From: Hypoxylon rubiginosum
Taxonomy: Eukaryota; Ascomycota; Sordariomycetes; Xylariales; Hypoxylaceae
Assembly (NCBI GenBank): GCA_902806565.1
Contig: CADCXA010000055.1
Location: 1,736,001 to 1,800,000, forward strand
Direction of reading: 5' to 3'
Length of the DNA stretch: 64,000 nt
Positions within the stretch are counted from its first letter, which is position 1. The number at the start of each line of letters is the position of its first letter. A model generated the notes under the pieces. The model was not told where the DNA came from. It saw nothing but the letters and a program-made list of their open reading frames with translations, and made no database searches. Below, piece by piece: positions 12,482 to 23,787 of this stretch. The position numbers were made by a program, and so were the translations under genes.

Positions 12482-14590
12482 TCTACGTATAGACGCCAAC
12501 GCCAACGGTTTGGCAGCCTGCTAAATATGCATAGAGCGAGCGCCTACGATGAGCGAGCTGGGAATACTCTCCCCCACGCATTGACCATGAATAAAGAAGG
12601 TGCTGACATGATCTTCGGTGATCTTGCAGATAACCTGATAGCTCGGTAACTCCGTCAAGGGTTCCATTCTCATAAGCATGGCTCCCCCCTAGCTAGCAAT
12701 ACATTACCACTCATTGGGACTTTTCCTGCTTGCGGTCTACTCTGCGAGATAATGAGGCGGTGTATGAATACCCAGATAGTGATGCTCCGTAAGAGATTGG
12801 CTACAGGGGTTGTTCACTCGAGTCCATACATTTTCTAGTAGAACATATGCGCTGATTCAATAGCATTAATACCAATACCTATCCTATGCAACCATCGTGA
12901 GGAACAGCCGATATCGACGATAACAATAATGCGTTGTTCTTGTTCATGTTGTCTCTCTTTTCTAAGAGAAGGGCACGGACACTCTCGCGTTGGCGGGGTT
13001 GGACATCCCTGTTTTTGGAAAACGAAGCCGGAATCTTAGGTTATATCGTTTGGCCCCAATCTGGGCCATATGCTGGCTTAGCCATGCCAAACCCATGACA
13101 CCCACATGCATAAGATGAAATAGTTACCTCCTAGCGGACGGAGATTTTAGGGTTCCGTCAGGCTTCTAGAAAAGTTTAAAATGGCACCGCTTCGAAAGAG
13201 AGCCTCGGGTGTCTTTTGACCCTTGAGAGTTGAAGGAAGCGAAAAATACGAATTGGGAAGAATAAAGTAGGGCGAACCTCGCTGTCCCCGCCACGACCCT
13301 ATATCTGTTATGTTGGCCATATATCGATTGCTCCACGAGGCGAAGGCTTGCACAAGATGGTTCTTTGGTTCTCTGGGGAAAGGAGATGAATCTCATTTCC
13401 AATTCAGACCCGCGTCGCATTCTTGTCGTCGATTGAAATTTGGGAGGTTTTCGCTCCTTTTCGTACCGTTGTTTTCTCCCCGGTATATGTAGTAGTCGAA
13501 TAAGAGCATTGACACTATCAGTTGGAACACTCAAGTGCTTTGCGATACTATTTGCAATCGTCGAGTATTAGAAGTACCTAGCAGCCTAGATAATTGTCTG
13601 GTTATGGCAACGACACTGGCAAAGCCCTCTTCTGCCAAACGCGGCTCTCCATGTAAGTATTTGGCAGGTCAAAACGGCAAGTCCACTAAGAGCCTAGGGT
13701 TCCTCCCAGGATGCGCGCGACACCCAGTACGTAGGCTTTGCTGATCCTATGGGGAAGGCGAGTCGGCCTCATCTTGCGCGCTTGGTTGTTCGTCGAGGCA
13801 AGGCAACATCATATGGGTCAACGTGGTCGACATTCCAAGTCGGCTCACCGCTTAGGGTAGCATTGCCGGTGGAGCTGGACGAGAAAAATGGCTGGTCCTG
13901 TTGGAGATGCCAATTGCTCCCTTCGGCACGAAAAGGAGAACGAAAAGCTGTGATTGATTGACGATGTGGTCCCTTTGGAAAGAAGCAACTTAGGACAGTT
14001 TTGTGGTGGCGCGAGTATTTGCATATGCATTGTCATTACTTGTAGGTACGGACGGAATATATGTAGCAGTGAATGGTAGTTTCAATGGTGGTCAACGATC
14101 TCGACCCGAATGCGTATAAATGATAAACCCATCCCACCCCCCTATCCCATCCCTTGCAACTTGCAGTCGGTGGAAGCTCGGCGGCGCTACTATGTAGGGC
14201 CATACACATACATCGCATACACGTCGGGTGCCATCCAGTTGGTGGTCGAGGGGGGAAAAAAAAGGGTGGCTTGATAAATAAAGTCATCGGTCTGCAGTTC
14301 AAGTCGAAGACGGATCTACCTACATAGCTGATAACTGACAGACCCTTTTTGGTCCAAACGTACTTAAGGTAGGTGACTTTTCGAAAGATAAGACCGTTGA
14401 AAGGACAGAAAAAGCTTACGGCGAGTGGAATGGAGTCGATGGACTGAATTTAGGTGTATTGTACCTACACATTTGACTGTGACGACTGTGATAGCCTCCT
14501 GATAAGATGCAGCCTCATATTTTAAGGTTGGTGGAGTTATGTATACATATATGTATATTAATGTAGGGCATGTATTCCAGCTTTCTCCAT

Positions 14591-14621
<31 letters not shown>

Positions 14622-16221
14622 AGAAGGTACATGTATTAGCGGTTCGCCGAGCCCCTAAGCTCTTATCCCCTACTTTGTGTATTGTACCTGGCAGACAATA
14701 AGACACTTACGCATTTGTAGCTGGGGGATAGAAGAGATAAAAAGAATTTACAACTAGCATAGCATAGCATCATAAATCAATAAAATAGATCAATAGTTAA
14801 TGTCTAAGTATAGTGTATGTATGCATCGAAGCTGACGCAAGACACGCAGGATAATGGCCACTGATGCTGCATTCTGACGTCTCTGGTCTTTTTAATTTTT
14901 AAATTTTCCAACAAGTATGCTTAGATGCCCAGGAGGCAAGGTTCGAGATTCTCAGGTTCCTTTCCATACTCCTTATCTTTGAGTAGATATTATACATATT
15001 ATACATCTTGTTTATCAGTTCTGTCAGTCTATCTACGAGGTAACAAGGTAGTTAGCTATATCCAAACCTCATAACATCATACACGATACAAATTGGTATT
15101 CTCATTATCTCATTATTGTGAGCTTATGAGCTAGGGAGGAGGTTGTCGCCCGTCTTACTAGTATATATGCGGTTAGCGACCATCTCCCATTCAAACTTAG
15201 CGTTGCTCAACTCCACGAATTAGGAGAGGCTATCATGATGCTAGTCTGGCCAGTCTGGCTTAGCCTGCCATTTGAATGAACGGGGTGGTCTGTGCCTGTT
15301 AATCGAGGCGCCAAAATCGTATGAGAACTCTAACAGCCAATGTCAATCAAATCCCTTCCTGGTCCGTGATCCTCCTTCAGCCCCACCCCAGTGCGCCTAC
15401 GAGTCTACGGTATTGGGTACTGTATCGTATTAACAGGTACGTACCCAGGTACCCCCCCTTCTACCCCTTCTGCCCCCCTCTGCCCCCTTGGGCCTTGGGC
15501 CTTGAGTGGTCTGTGGTCCGTTCAGTGGGTCAAGCAACTAAAGCAACTAAAGCAATCAAGCGCCCGAAAAGTCCAATCCAAAGTTCTCTTTACTCTGAAC
15601 CTGAACAGTGCAAAGCTGGATTGGATCAAATCATCACCTCCCCCTTCTTTGCCGTCACAATCCCCAAATTCCCAAAGTGACTGACAAGAGGCACTCGCAC
15701 GCAACGCAACGCAACGGCACACACGCGCGCGACCGAATCTCTTCTTTCTTTCCATCCTCATTGTGCCACCGAGGTCCATCGTATAATTTTTTTTTCTCTT
15801 CTTCCACTTTAGTAATCCGTTCCTTCTCATCGTTCCTTCGCCAGACTCTGCCGGTCCACGGCAAGTCCCCCGTTCGCGGTTTTTAAGGTTCTTCCAACTT
15901 ACAAACTCCCATCACCGGCGACCAGCCCCGTACCATTGTCAATACCCAGCAGTGTCACGCTGCAAGCAACACGTATCGTATCGCCAATACCTCTTCGCGA
16001 TCCGCCGTTCATCTCATCTTCCCCTGATAACCGCGCCGAATTCGTGACGACGACATCCTTTGTCTGCTACCCAAGATAATCCTAACTCTACTGTGCTTCG
16101 CTGCGCCGCACCGAAACCACACGCATACCCTTGACTCCAATTTCCGTCTCGGCTCCATCTCTCGATTCCAATCCGAATAATCTAATAGACGTCCTATCGC
16201 TGCCGATTGGCAAAATACACA
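12482..16221. other. Long intergenic region before the Ras gene
   Basis: No supported gene. It holds a hexanucleotide tandem repeat (GTGCCT) at about 14591-14621, CCCC/CCTT-rich DNA near 15450-15490 and a long CT-rich leader at about 15640-16200 that probably is the 5' UTR and promoter of the Ras gene. Small frames around 13150-13960 lack any family resemblance. Confidence 0.5.
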
Positions 16222-17074
16222 ATGGCGTCCAAGGTATGTCTCATGCGCGCGCAATCCTTATGATTGTCTTCATTAACTCACCTGGCACTGTTGTAGTTTC
16301 TACGAGAATACAAGCTGGTCGTGGTTGGCGGAGGAGGTGTAGGCAAATCCTGCTTGACCATTCAATTGATACAGAGCCACTTCGTCGACGAATACGATCC
16401 CACCATCGAAGGTATGTTAAACTCATCGTCCTATCTACCTGATTTTTACAACAACCTGTCGCTGACGTTTTACTTTACTTCCTACCAGACTCGTACCGTA
16501 AGCAATGCGTCATCGACGATGAAGTTGCCCTCCTCGACGTACTTGACACGGCAGGCCAGGAGGAGTATTCGGCTATGAGAGAACAGTACATGCGCACGGG
16601 CGAAGGATTCCTTCTGGTTTACTCCATCACATCCGACCAAAGTTTTGAGGAAATCCGCACCTTCCAGCAACAGATTCTGCGAGTGAAAGACAAGGATCCC
16701 ACCGATTATTTCCCCATGGTCGTGGTCGGAAACAAGTGCGATCTCGAGAGTGAGCGGGAGGTTCCGCGACAAGGTAATTTGATCTCTGCTGTTTGCCTAG
16801 CTTTGTCGCTGTTTTTATTAATACGTGTCCAGATGGCGAGGCTCTGGCGAAGCAGTTCGGTTGCCCATTTGTCGAGACGTCAGCTAAGTCCCGAACGAAC
16901 GTCGACAAGGCATTCTTCGACCTCGTCAGAGAGATTCGCCATTACAACCGCAACATGCAAGGCCTCTCAACAAGCAGTGGTGTCAATGGTGGCATGAGTG
17001 GTCCGACCAACAAGTTGGAAATGAACGAGGGCGAATCCGAGGCTGGCTGCTGCTCCAAGTGCGTAGTCCTATGA
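16222..17074 (+). CDS. ras1: Ras-type small GTPase (Ras1/RasA)
   Basis: Four exons (16222-16233, 16297-16411, 16489-16773, 16833-17074) encode 217 residues; the first exon is only Met-Ala-Ser-Lys. This is a GTP-switched signalling protein of the plasma membrane that in fungi acts upstream of adenylate cyclase and MAP kinase pathways in growth and morphogenesis. The P-loop is GGGGVGKS (15-22), the effector loop is YDPTIEDSY, switch II is DTAGQEEY, base recognition is NKCD, and ETSAK is intact. The tail ends GCCSKCVVL, a CAAX box for prenylation (Leu end suggests geranylgeranylation is possible) with two upstream cysteines for palmitoylation. Length is typical of fungal Ras1. No activating substitution is apparent: the loop Gly residues are present. 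Confidence 0.96.
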
Positions 17075-18267
17075 GATGGATGAAGGTGGCATGGAAACAA
17101 GACGGTTTCAATGGCAATTGAAACAGTGCATGAGAGAAGACATGGGCGTTTCCAACCTATACATACGGAAGTGTGTATATGCAACCGCCATGAATGCGAT
17201 GAACGGTTTGGCGGGTTTCGAAACGATCACGTCGGTCTAATCGAGATACATTTGTTGCATGGAAACGGGAGTCGGGGTCTTGCAGCTCGAAAAAGGACCG
17301 AGCAATCACCAGCATCTGAAAAGGGGATAAAGGACGACAGGGTGACTGATCTCCTACTATTCGAGAAGATAAAACTTGTCTATATGGATTTCTGGCACGA
17401 TGCGTCAAGATCACACAATACTTTGCATGGACCTCCCCTGGTTCAGACCGTCGCAGACGACGTGGAAGGAATTCACTCCTGCGGCCATTTCACTATTTGT
17501 AATGTTCCTCACTTACTTTCGGCTTCCTTTTTTTTCTTCTACAGTGGTTCGATGTCATAGATTCCCCATCGTCAAGTTCAGGCGTCAGTCAATTCATATA
17601 ATCTGGACTCAGAAGATCCTCACAGTGCATGTGCATCTACAAATCCGGCCAAGGGCAATTCCAAGAAATTGGTATATCATGGTGATGTATAGCCTATATA
17701 TCGACTGGGCCTTTTTCGCATTAATCGTACAGCGCCTTACTATTGGATACCCGCCTCTAGCTGAAAGAATATTTGCTTGATGTGTATAAGGTCAAGCTCA
17801 ATGGGTGAAGGCCTGAGCTGAGAGGGATGAGTTGCCATCGACATAGCGAGAGAACCGCACGTTTTTACAAAAGCTAAGTCATTCGTCTTTGGCATCTCTT
17901 GATTTCTGCTAAGTCAATGAATAGTTCAATGTAGTACTTGTATCCCAATATAAGACTGGTATCAAATATATACTGGCGTGAAAGGAATCCAGTCAACTAT
18001 CTCTTGGCTTTATTGCCAGCATCAAACAAAGAGCAAAACAAGTGCCTTGTTTACGAGATTCGGGTAATAGTATTGTTTACTACTACGCTCGAGTGTGAAG
18101 TTATTAAATATGACACCTGACACTAAATATTTAGGATGCAACAGACAACTCAGGTCAATATATCGCTGTCCCTGGCAGCTCATCGATGATTCAGAGTTGG
18201 GCATTTCCCAGTTCCAAAAATCCACCCTCTCCCTTCTATCTAGGTATCTAACCTATAGTAACCCAAC
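17075..18267. other. Intergenic, no gene seen
   Basis: 3' flank of the Ras gene. Overlapping open frames at about 17111-17780 have no family resemblance and are probably UTR or chance. Confidence 0.5.
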
Positions 18268-21200
18268 ATGCAGGATGACGGTTCATGGCCGGCGTACATA
18301 ATGCCGGGGCCGGCTTTTCAGGCCAACTCCACCTACACGTACTTCTACGGATCAGCTGCTGGCGGGCCTATTCTACGGCCCGAGGACCTCCTTGCCTGGC
18401 GTGCAAACTATTACCCCCTCGACAGGCGTTGCGACCCGTGCCTCATCTACAATCTTCAACCGTGCCAGTTTGATGAAGACAATGACGACCGCTGTAGCAA
18501 CTGCGTACGATACTCATTCTCGTGGTGTACCCGCAACGCGGCCTTGTCGGTGAACCAGCCAACTGCAGCGGCCGCTCTCCGGGCTGCCCAAGCTGCCGCG
18601 AACCAAGCCGCCGCGGACCAGGCTGCTGCTGCTCAAGCTGCCGCGGACCAAGCTGCCGCAGCCCAAGCTGACGCAGATGCCGCAGCCCAGGCTGCCGCAA
18701 ACCAAGCTGCGGCTCCCGCGGCTCCGGGCGCTAGTCCATCCGCTTTTCCCGGAGCTCCGGCTCAACCCCCCAACATCGGGCAGGGCTCCGGAACGCAGCC
18801 CGGGCCCGCGAACCCTTTTCAAAATCTAATACAACCGCCGCCGATACAACCACCGGCGATACAACCACCGACACAACAACCTACACAACAACCTACACCA
18901 GTCAATAGACCCGACCGTCCTAATTCCAATAGAGATGCGATAGATTGGCCTACAAACAGACGGCCTGCCAAAATAAGGGGCGATGGTTATCATATGGTTT
19001 GTCAATCGGTATATAACCCTATGCACTTATGGATTCCTTGCTGAAGAGATTGCTAATTCTTGTTTATAGTGTAGAGTGGGAGCAAAGAAAGATGGATGCG
19101 ACGCCAATGTTGACGAGCCGCCAGGTATCGGATGCACAGCGTGTAGGAAAAACGACCGGGTGTGTAGATGGGCCAGCGTAAACGGAATCATGATTGTCCT
19201 AGCCCCAAGACCAGACGGGTTGACGCGCCCTCTTTGTTGCGATCAATGTGCCCAACGAAATATAAAAAGATGCTCTTGGCGGTCGAAAAGGAACGCGGAA
19301 TCGAACTTTGTAAGATGCACGGAGTGTCGCGGAGCCGACACAATTTGCACTCAGGGAGAGATGCTGGCAGCGAAGGTTAAGAGCCAAGGCCACACCCATT
19401 ACAATCTCACGAAGAATCTTCCACCTCTAGCATTACGACCCGAGTCGATGAGGGAGTTGTCAGGCAACCCAATTCCAACATTCGTTGCACGCAGGTATAG
19501 AAGTCGAAGCGCAAGCCCGGACCCAGGCCTGAGCCCACGCCCACGCCCACGCCCAAGCGCAGTAGCCAACGCAGCAACGACATTGCCAGATATAGAAACA
19601 AATCCAGCCTTCGGCGAATACATAGATCCACCTGTGCCAACCAACGGTGACTTATTCCCAAACCGCATTACAAAAACCGGGGGTCCGGCTTGTCAGCTGT
19701 GCAAGAACGTATGGGAATCTCGCAAGGACCAAACCTGCGATGCAAACCCAGCCGAGGGGAAAGGAGTAAGTAGCCCCCTTCCCCCGTTTTTCTTCCTCTT
19801 CTTCTTGTGTAGCCCCCTTCTCCCCCGTGGCATTCATTTGCTAACTCCTTGGTTTCTTTAGTGTCGCTTATGCACTTACTGGGGTACGATCTGTGTTGTT
19901 CAGGGGGAAAGCTTGTCGCGCACAAGCGCCGCGAGTATCGGAACCAAAGCGCCCAAAAGCTCATATCAGGCAGTAAGTACCAACTTCGAATACCAATTTC
20001 TCCCCTTTCATAACGTGTATTAAGAAGAAACCGTAACTAACCATCGTTGCGAACCAGTGCTTTACCTGCCAATCGAAGGGCCGGAACTGCGATCGGAAAC
20101 GGCCTTGCGACAGCTGCGTTATGAACGGCGATCCGTGCTTTACCCGCGGAGCCAACTTGCGAGGCTGCTTCGTGAGGGGCGTTCCGGGAGATAACATGCC
20201 CTTCTACTATCGAAGGATGGGATATGGCCCAAAAGGCGTTAATGACCCTCCCCTACAGGGAATCGCCCTCGTCCCGAAGTTTTATCATCTCACGTGGAAT
20301 CCGCAAGAGGTCGGCAAGTTACCCTCTGAAAATACTGCTTTCCGTAATATCAACCCCAACACTGGCCGTCCCATTCCCAACAATGTTGGCGGTCCCGGCG
20401 ATGCTGCCGGCCCTAGCAACGCTGCCGGCCTTAGCAACGCTGCCGGTCCTAGCAATGCTGCCGGTCCTAGCAATGCTGCCAGTCCTAGCAATGCTGCCAG
20501 TCCTAGCAATGCTGCCAGTCCTAGCAATGCTGCCGGTCCTAGCAATGCTGCCGGTCCTAGCAATGCTGCCGGTCCTAGCAATGCTGCCGGCCCCAATACC
20601 ACTGATCCCCTTTTCAATAATCCCCTTTTCAATCCTAATGTTACCGCTTTCAGCCCAAATGCTGCCGGTCCTAGCTATACTACCCATGGTCTTACTCCGG
20701 CCACCAGCAACGCCGATCCCAATCTCGCCCCGGGTACCCCAGGTTCTAATGCCGCTGGTCCTAGTCCTGGTCCTAGTCCTGGTTCTGGTCCTGGTCTTGT
20801 TGGCAATGCTAGTCCCAGACCCTTTCCCTTTCCTTGGGGGATCCAGGACGATGGGGTCCAAAATGGTTTCCAGAATGGTTTCGACGCGCCGTTCCCAGAA
20901 GACATCGTTATGAGCGAAGACTATTTTGATCCGGCAATGTTCGGGTTTGATGGATTTAATGAGGCAAAGGGCCTCAGTCCCGATCAAGCACTCCCTGAAT
21001 CAATTGCCGCACCTATAACTATGGAGGAATGCTACAATATCGAACTTCTGGCTCTTCCAAAAGAAATGGAGCAGCAAGAGATAGAGCATCACAAAAACCT
21101 CTCGCCTCTTGAGCTAATGGTGATATCTATAGCCAACTCGGATGAAGAAACCGCGGGCATTGGCGGTCAGGAGGTTATTGCCGATTACGCCAAGCTCTTT

Positions 21201-22457
21201 GGCGTAGCTCAAGATCTGTTTTCTAATCGCGGTCAGATTATTGACTTACAATCTATCCGACGGCGTATAAGAGTTGACATGCTTCACGGAATCCCCTTCG
21301 AGGAATCGCGAGTAAGCCACTGTATCAATGCCTTCTTACAATCGCGGTACTCGGCGCGAACGGGTCAGACTATTCTACCTCAGGTCGACCTCAGGCTCCC
21401 GGATAACATCCCTGCGCTCCAACAGGAAAAATTGAACGAGCTCAACCCCGGTGGACAGTGGCTCCAGCAGATAACCCCTTCCCCCGCCTACCGTCCGCCT
21501 TCACCAGGCCCTCGAGCTACGGCCTTCAACGTGGAGGTGGAGCCTATCATACTGGACAATGCCGAAGGGCTTCCCGATGGCCACCCGGCTCGCGTGGATC
21601 TGTCTCGACTGGTACGGCCGATCCCGCCTCACCCGAACCCTACGGCGGACCCCGTGCTCGCCAACATTCCGTACGACCGGATCCACGTCGACGGCGAAGC
21701 GCCCGGCGGCGTGACCAAGAGCTGCATGGTCCTGCGCGACGGCGTGCAGTGCGGCGCGCTCGCCACCGGGTACTGCGAGGACACCCAGCACCCCGTCGAC
21801 TTCGTCATCTGCGACCGGTGCGACGGCGAGAGCCGGGCCCGGTTCGGCCGCGAGCTCGACCGGATCGTCTTCCAGCTGCGCGCCTACGTCTGCCGGGTCT
21901 GCGCCGCGACCGTCGCCGGGGACCCGCAGAACTACGCGGGCACGGGCCTGCGCGTCTGGGGCTTCCCGCCGTCCACGACGACGGCGCGCGCCGCGGCCCC
22001 CGGCACGCGGCCCCCCTTCCTCGACCGCGGCGGGTTCCAGGGCCCGCCGCTGCCGATTACCGGGTGCGCCTGCGGCACCAAGCTGCTCGACCGCCGGATC
22101 TGCAGCCCGCACCGGCTCCAGCACCTCATCGACCTGTTCTCGCGGCTGACGGCGATGCGCCAGTGGCAGGACCAGGTGTACGGCCGCCGGATCTGCCCGT
22201 TCTGCCGCGAGCGCCCTCCCGTGTCCTCGTTCGGCTTCGCGGGCGAGGGCGGGGGCGAGGGCCAGGTCCGGTCGTGGCAGTGCCTCGCCTGCAACGACAT
22301 GGTCGTCGGCAACGTCGGGTACATCGACACGAGCCTTATCGACCCTTCCCTCATGCAGGTGGACAACGGCGCGGAGCCCAACGACCTAATCGACTCGGGC
22401 TTCGTCGGCCCTCTCGAGCTGCAGCCCCCGCCGTCTAAAGATGCGATGGAGTCCTAG
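18268..22457 (+). CDS. Large protein with five tandem Zn2Cys6-like modules
   Basis: Four exons (18268-19008, 19070-19765, 19862-19972, 20058-22457) encode 1315 residues; all three introns are phase 0. Five cysteine modules follow the plan C-x2-C-x(6-10)-C-x(5-14)-C-x2-C-x(6-7)-C. The first is around residues 50-90. The second runs C245 to C279, across intron 1. The third lies in exon 2. The fourth spans intron 2. The fifth (C517, C520, C527, C533, C536, C543) has the exact GAL4-type spacing. Between them are an Ala/Gln-rich stretch, Pro/Gln-rich linkers and about ten GPSNAA-type hexapeptides. The C-terminal ~250 residues hold further CxxC pairs (CDRC, CRVC, CACG, CPFC, CLAC), resembling zinc ribbons, and are encoded by very GC-rich DNA. 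I do not recognise the family. DNA binding by module five is an inference; no fungal transcription-factor middle domain is apparent. Confidence 0.8.
20398..20590 (+). repeat. 18-bp coding minisatellite (GPSNAA hexapeptides)
   Basis: About ten in-frame 18-bp units of the type GCTGCCGGTCCTAGCAAT encode alternating (G/S)-P-S-N-A-A. The units are near-identical, which points to recent slippage or unequal exchange inside exon 4 of the zinc-cluster gene. Confidence 0.9.
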
Positions 22458-23787
22458 GTAAGCTGCTGTCACGTAGGTGCCCGATATCGTATAACCTAGG
22501 TAGGTATTTCTCCAAGGTATGCTACCTACCTACCTAAGGTATGCGGGTTAGTAGATTCGTAGAAGTAAACTTCGTATCCACCTTTGACCGAGTAGACGTT
22601 TTGTTGCCTTACTGGTAAGCGTAGACTAAGTAGAAGACGATTGATTGGGGTAGTATTGGATGTTACGAACGTCACGATGGAGTAAGGGCGATACCATTTT
22701 AGTGCACAACATATTTCATGGGTTGTTTATATATTTGTGCGTCAGTAAGAGCACATATTGAACTAGTTTTAAATACGATTTAATATCACATCTTAAATGT
22801 ACTAATTCCGTTACGTTTGATACCTGCACATATAGCTATAATATACTATTGAACGTTTCACTGTGTGTCTCTTGGCTTTTCTGATATAACGATACTAGAA
22901 TATGTAGGGGCAGTAGCTCGAATACACTCTACCGCCTTTCCTTGTATCTCATGACATTCTTTGAGACGTCTAGTTCTAAGTTTGTCTATATACGACGTTG
23001 AACAAAGAAATCCAAGAGCTACAAGCCTACAAGCTCGATCATATGATAACCTTACCTAAGGAGTTGATCGGCGATATCAATTCATCTACTAACAGACACC
23101 TACCAAGGTATGTAAAGGGACAGCAAGACAATGGCTCATAAAAGACTAACTCTAGATAGCCTCACTATCTCGAGAACTGAGTAAGCGAGATTATCGCAAG
23201 TCCCATCTAAGCATCTATACAATAGTATAACTAATGGCACCATAGCCAGCTGCGCAGGACAGGGACCCCTAGAACGAAAATACTAGGACTGGCCGGCACT
23301 ACTTCGTAGGAGTTATGTTGCAAACCAAAAGATGCGGAACATGGCTGTTGTTGGGCAAGGAGCTATGAAGCAAAGGGCTATTTGTGTACATACCAGGTGC
23401 ACTGAGACCCCTTTTTCCTCCGAACCCAGCCCCCTCTATCCTGACCAACACTATCAACACCTTATTCAAGCAAGGGGTTAGGCAGAAAGACTCATGATTC
23501 TGAGAGTAACATTTCCCGCACAAACCCCGAGTCAATAGGGGGCACAAAAAGCCATTAAAATTCAAAAACACGCAAATTCATCATTAGGTAGGTAGGCTAC
23601 CAGGTACTCAAAAATCAAATCCAAAACGCTCGCTTAATCCAATGCCTCGGTCATTACACGTGCCACTATCATACCTATACAAAAGGCCTTTCGTCCCTTC
23701 TCTCTCCTTGTTTTTTTTTGCTTTGCATCATCTAGACAGACTAGGCATGCCGGCCGACCTATCCAACCCCCACCCCCCCCCTTTTGT
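22458..23787. other. Intergenic, no gene seen
   Basis: AT-rich spacer between two tail-to-tail genes. TACCTAGGTAGGT-type motifs are at about 22494-22507, 22526-22541 and 23587. No coding signal. Confidence 0.5.

Noticed and set aside
13147..13961. Cluster of short frames on both strands
   Set aside because: Mutually overlapping, no splice-consistent joining, no domain.
17111..17780. Two overlapping open frames after the Ras gene
   Set aside because: No similarity to known families; probably 3' UTR and spacer.
20398..20590. Possible CRISPR-like array
   Set aside because: Contiguous 18-bp units without spacers, inside a eukaryotic coding exon.
20285..20987. Minus-strand open frames over the GPSNAA repeat
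   Set aside because: An 18-bp repeat without stops is open in several frames; they have no start context or continuation.
21458..22438. 326-codon Arg/Pro-rich frame inside the zinc-cluster gene
   Set aside because: Frame shadow of very GC-rich coding DNA; the annotated frame has the cysteine pairs.
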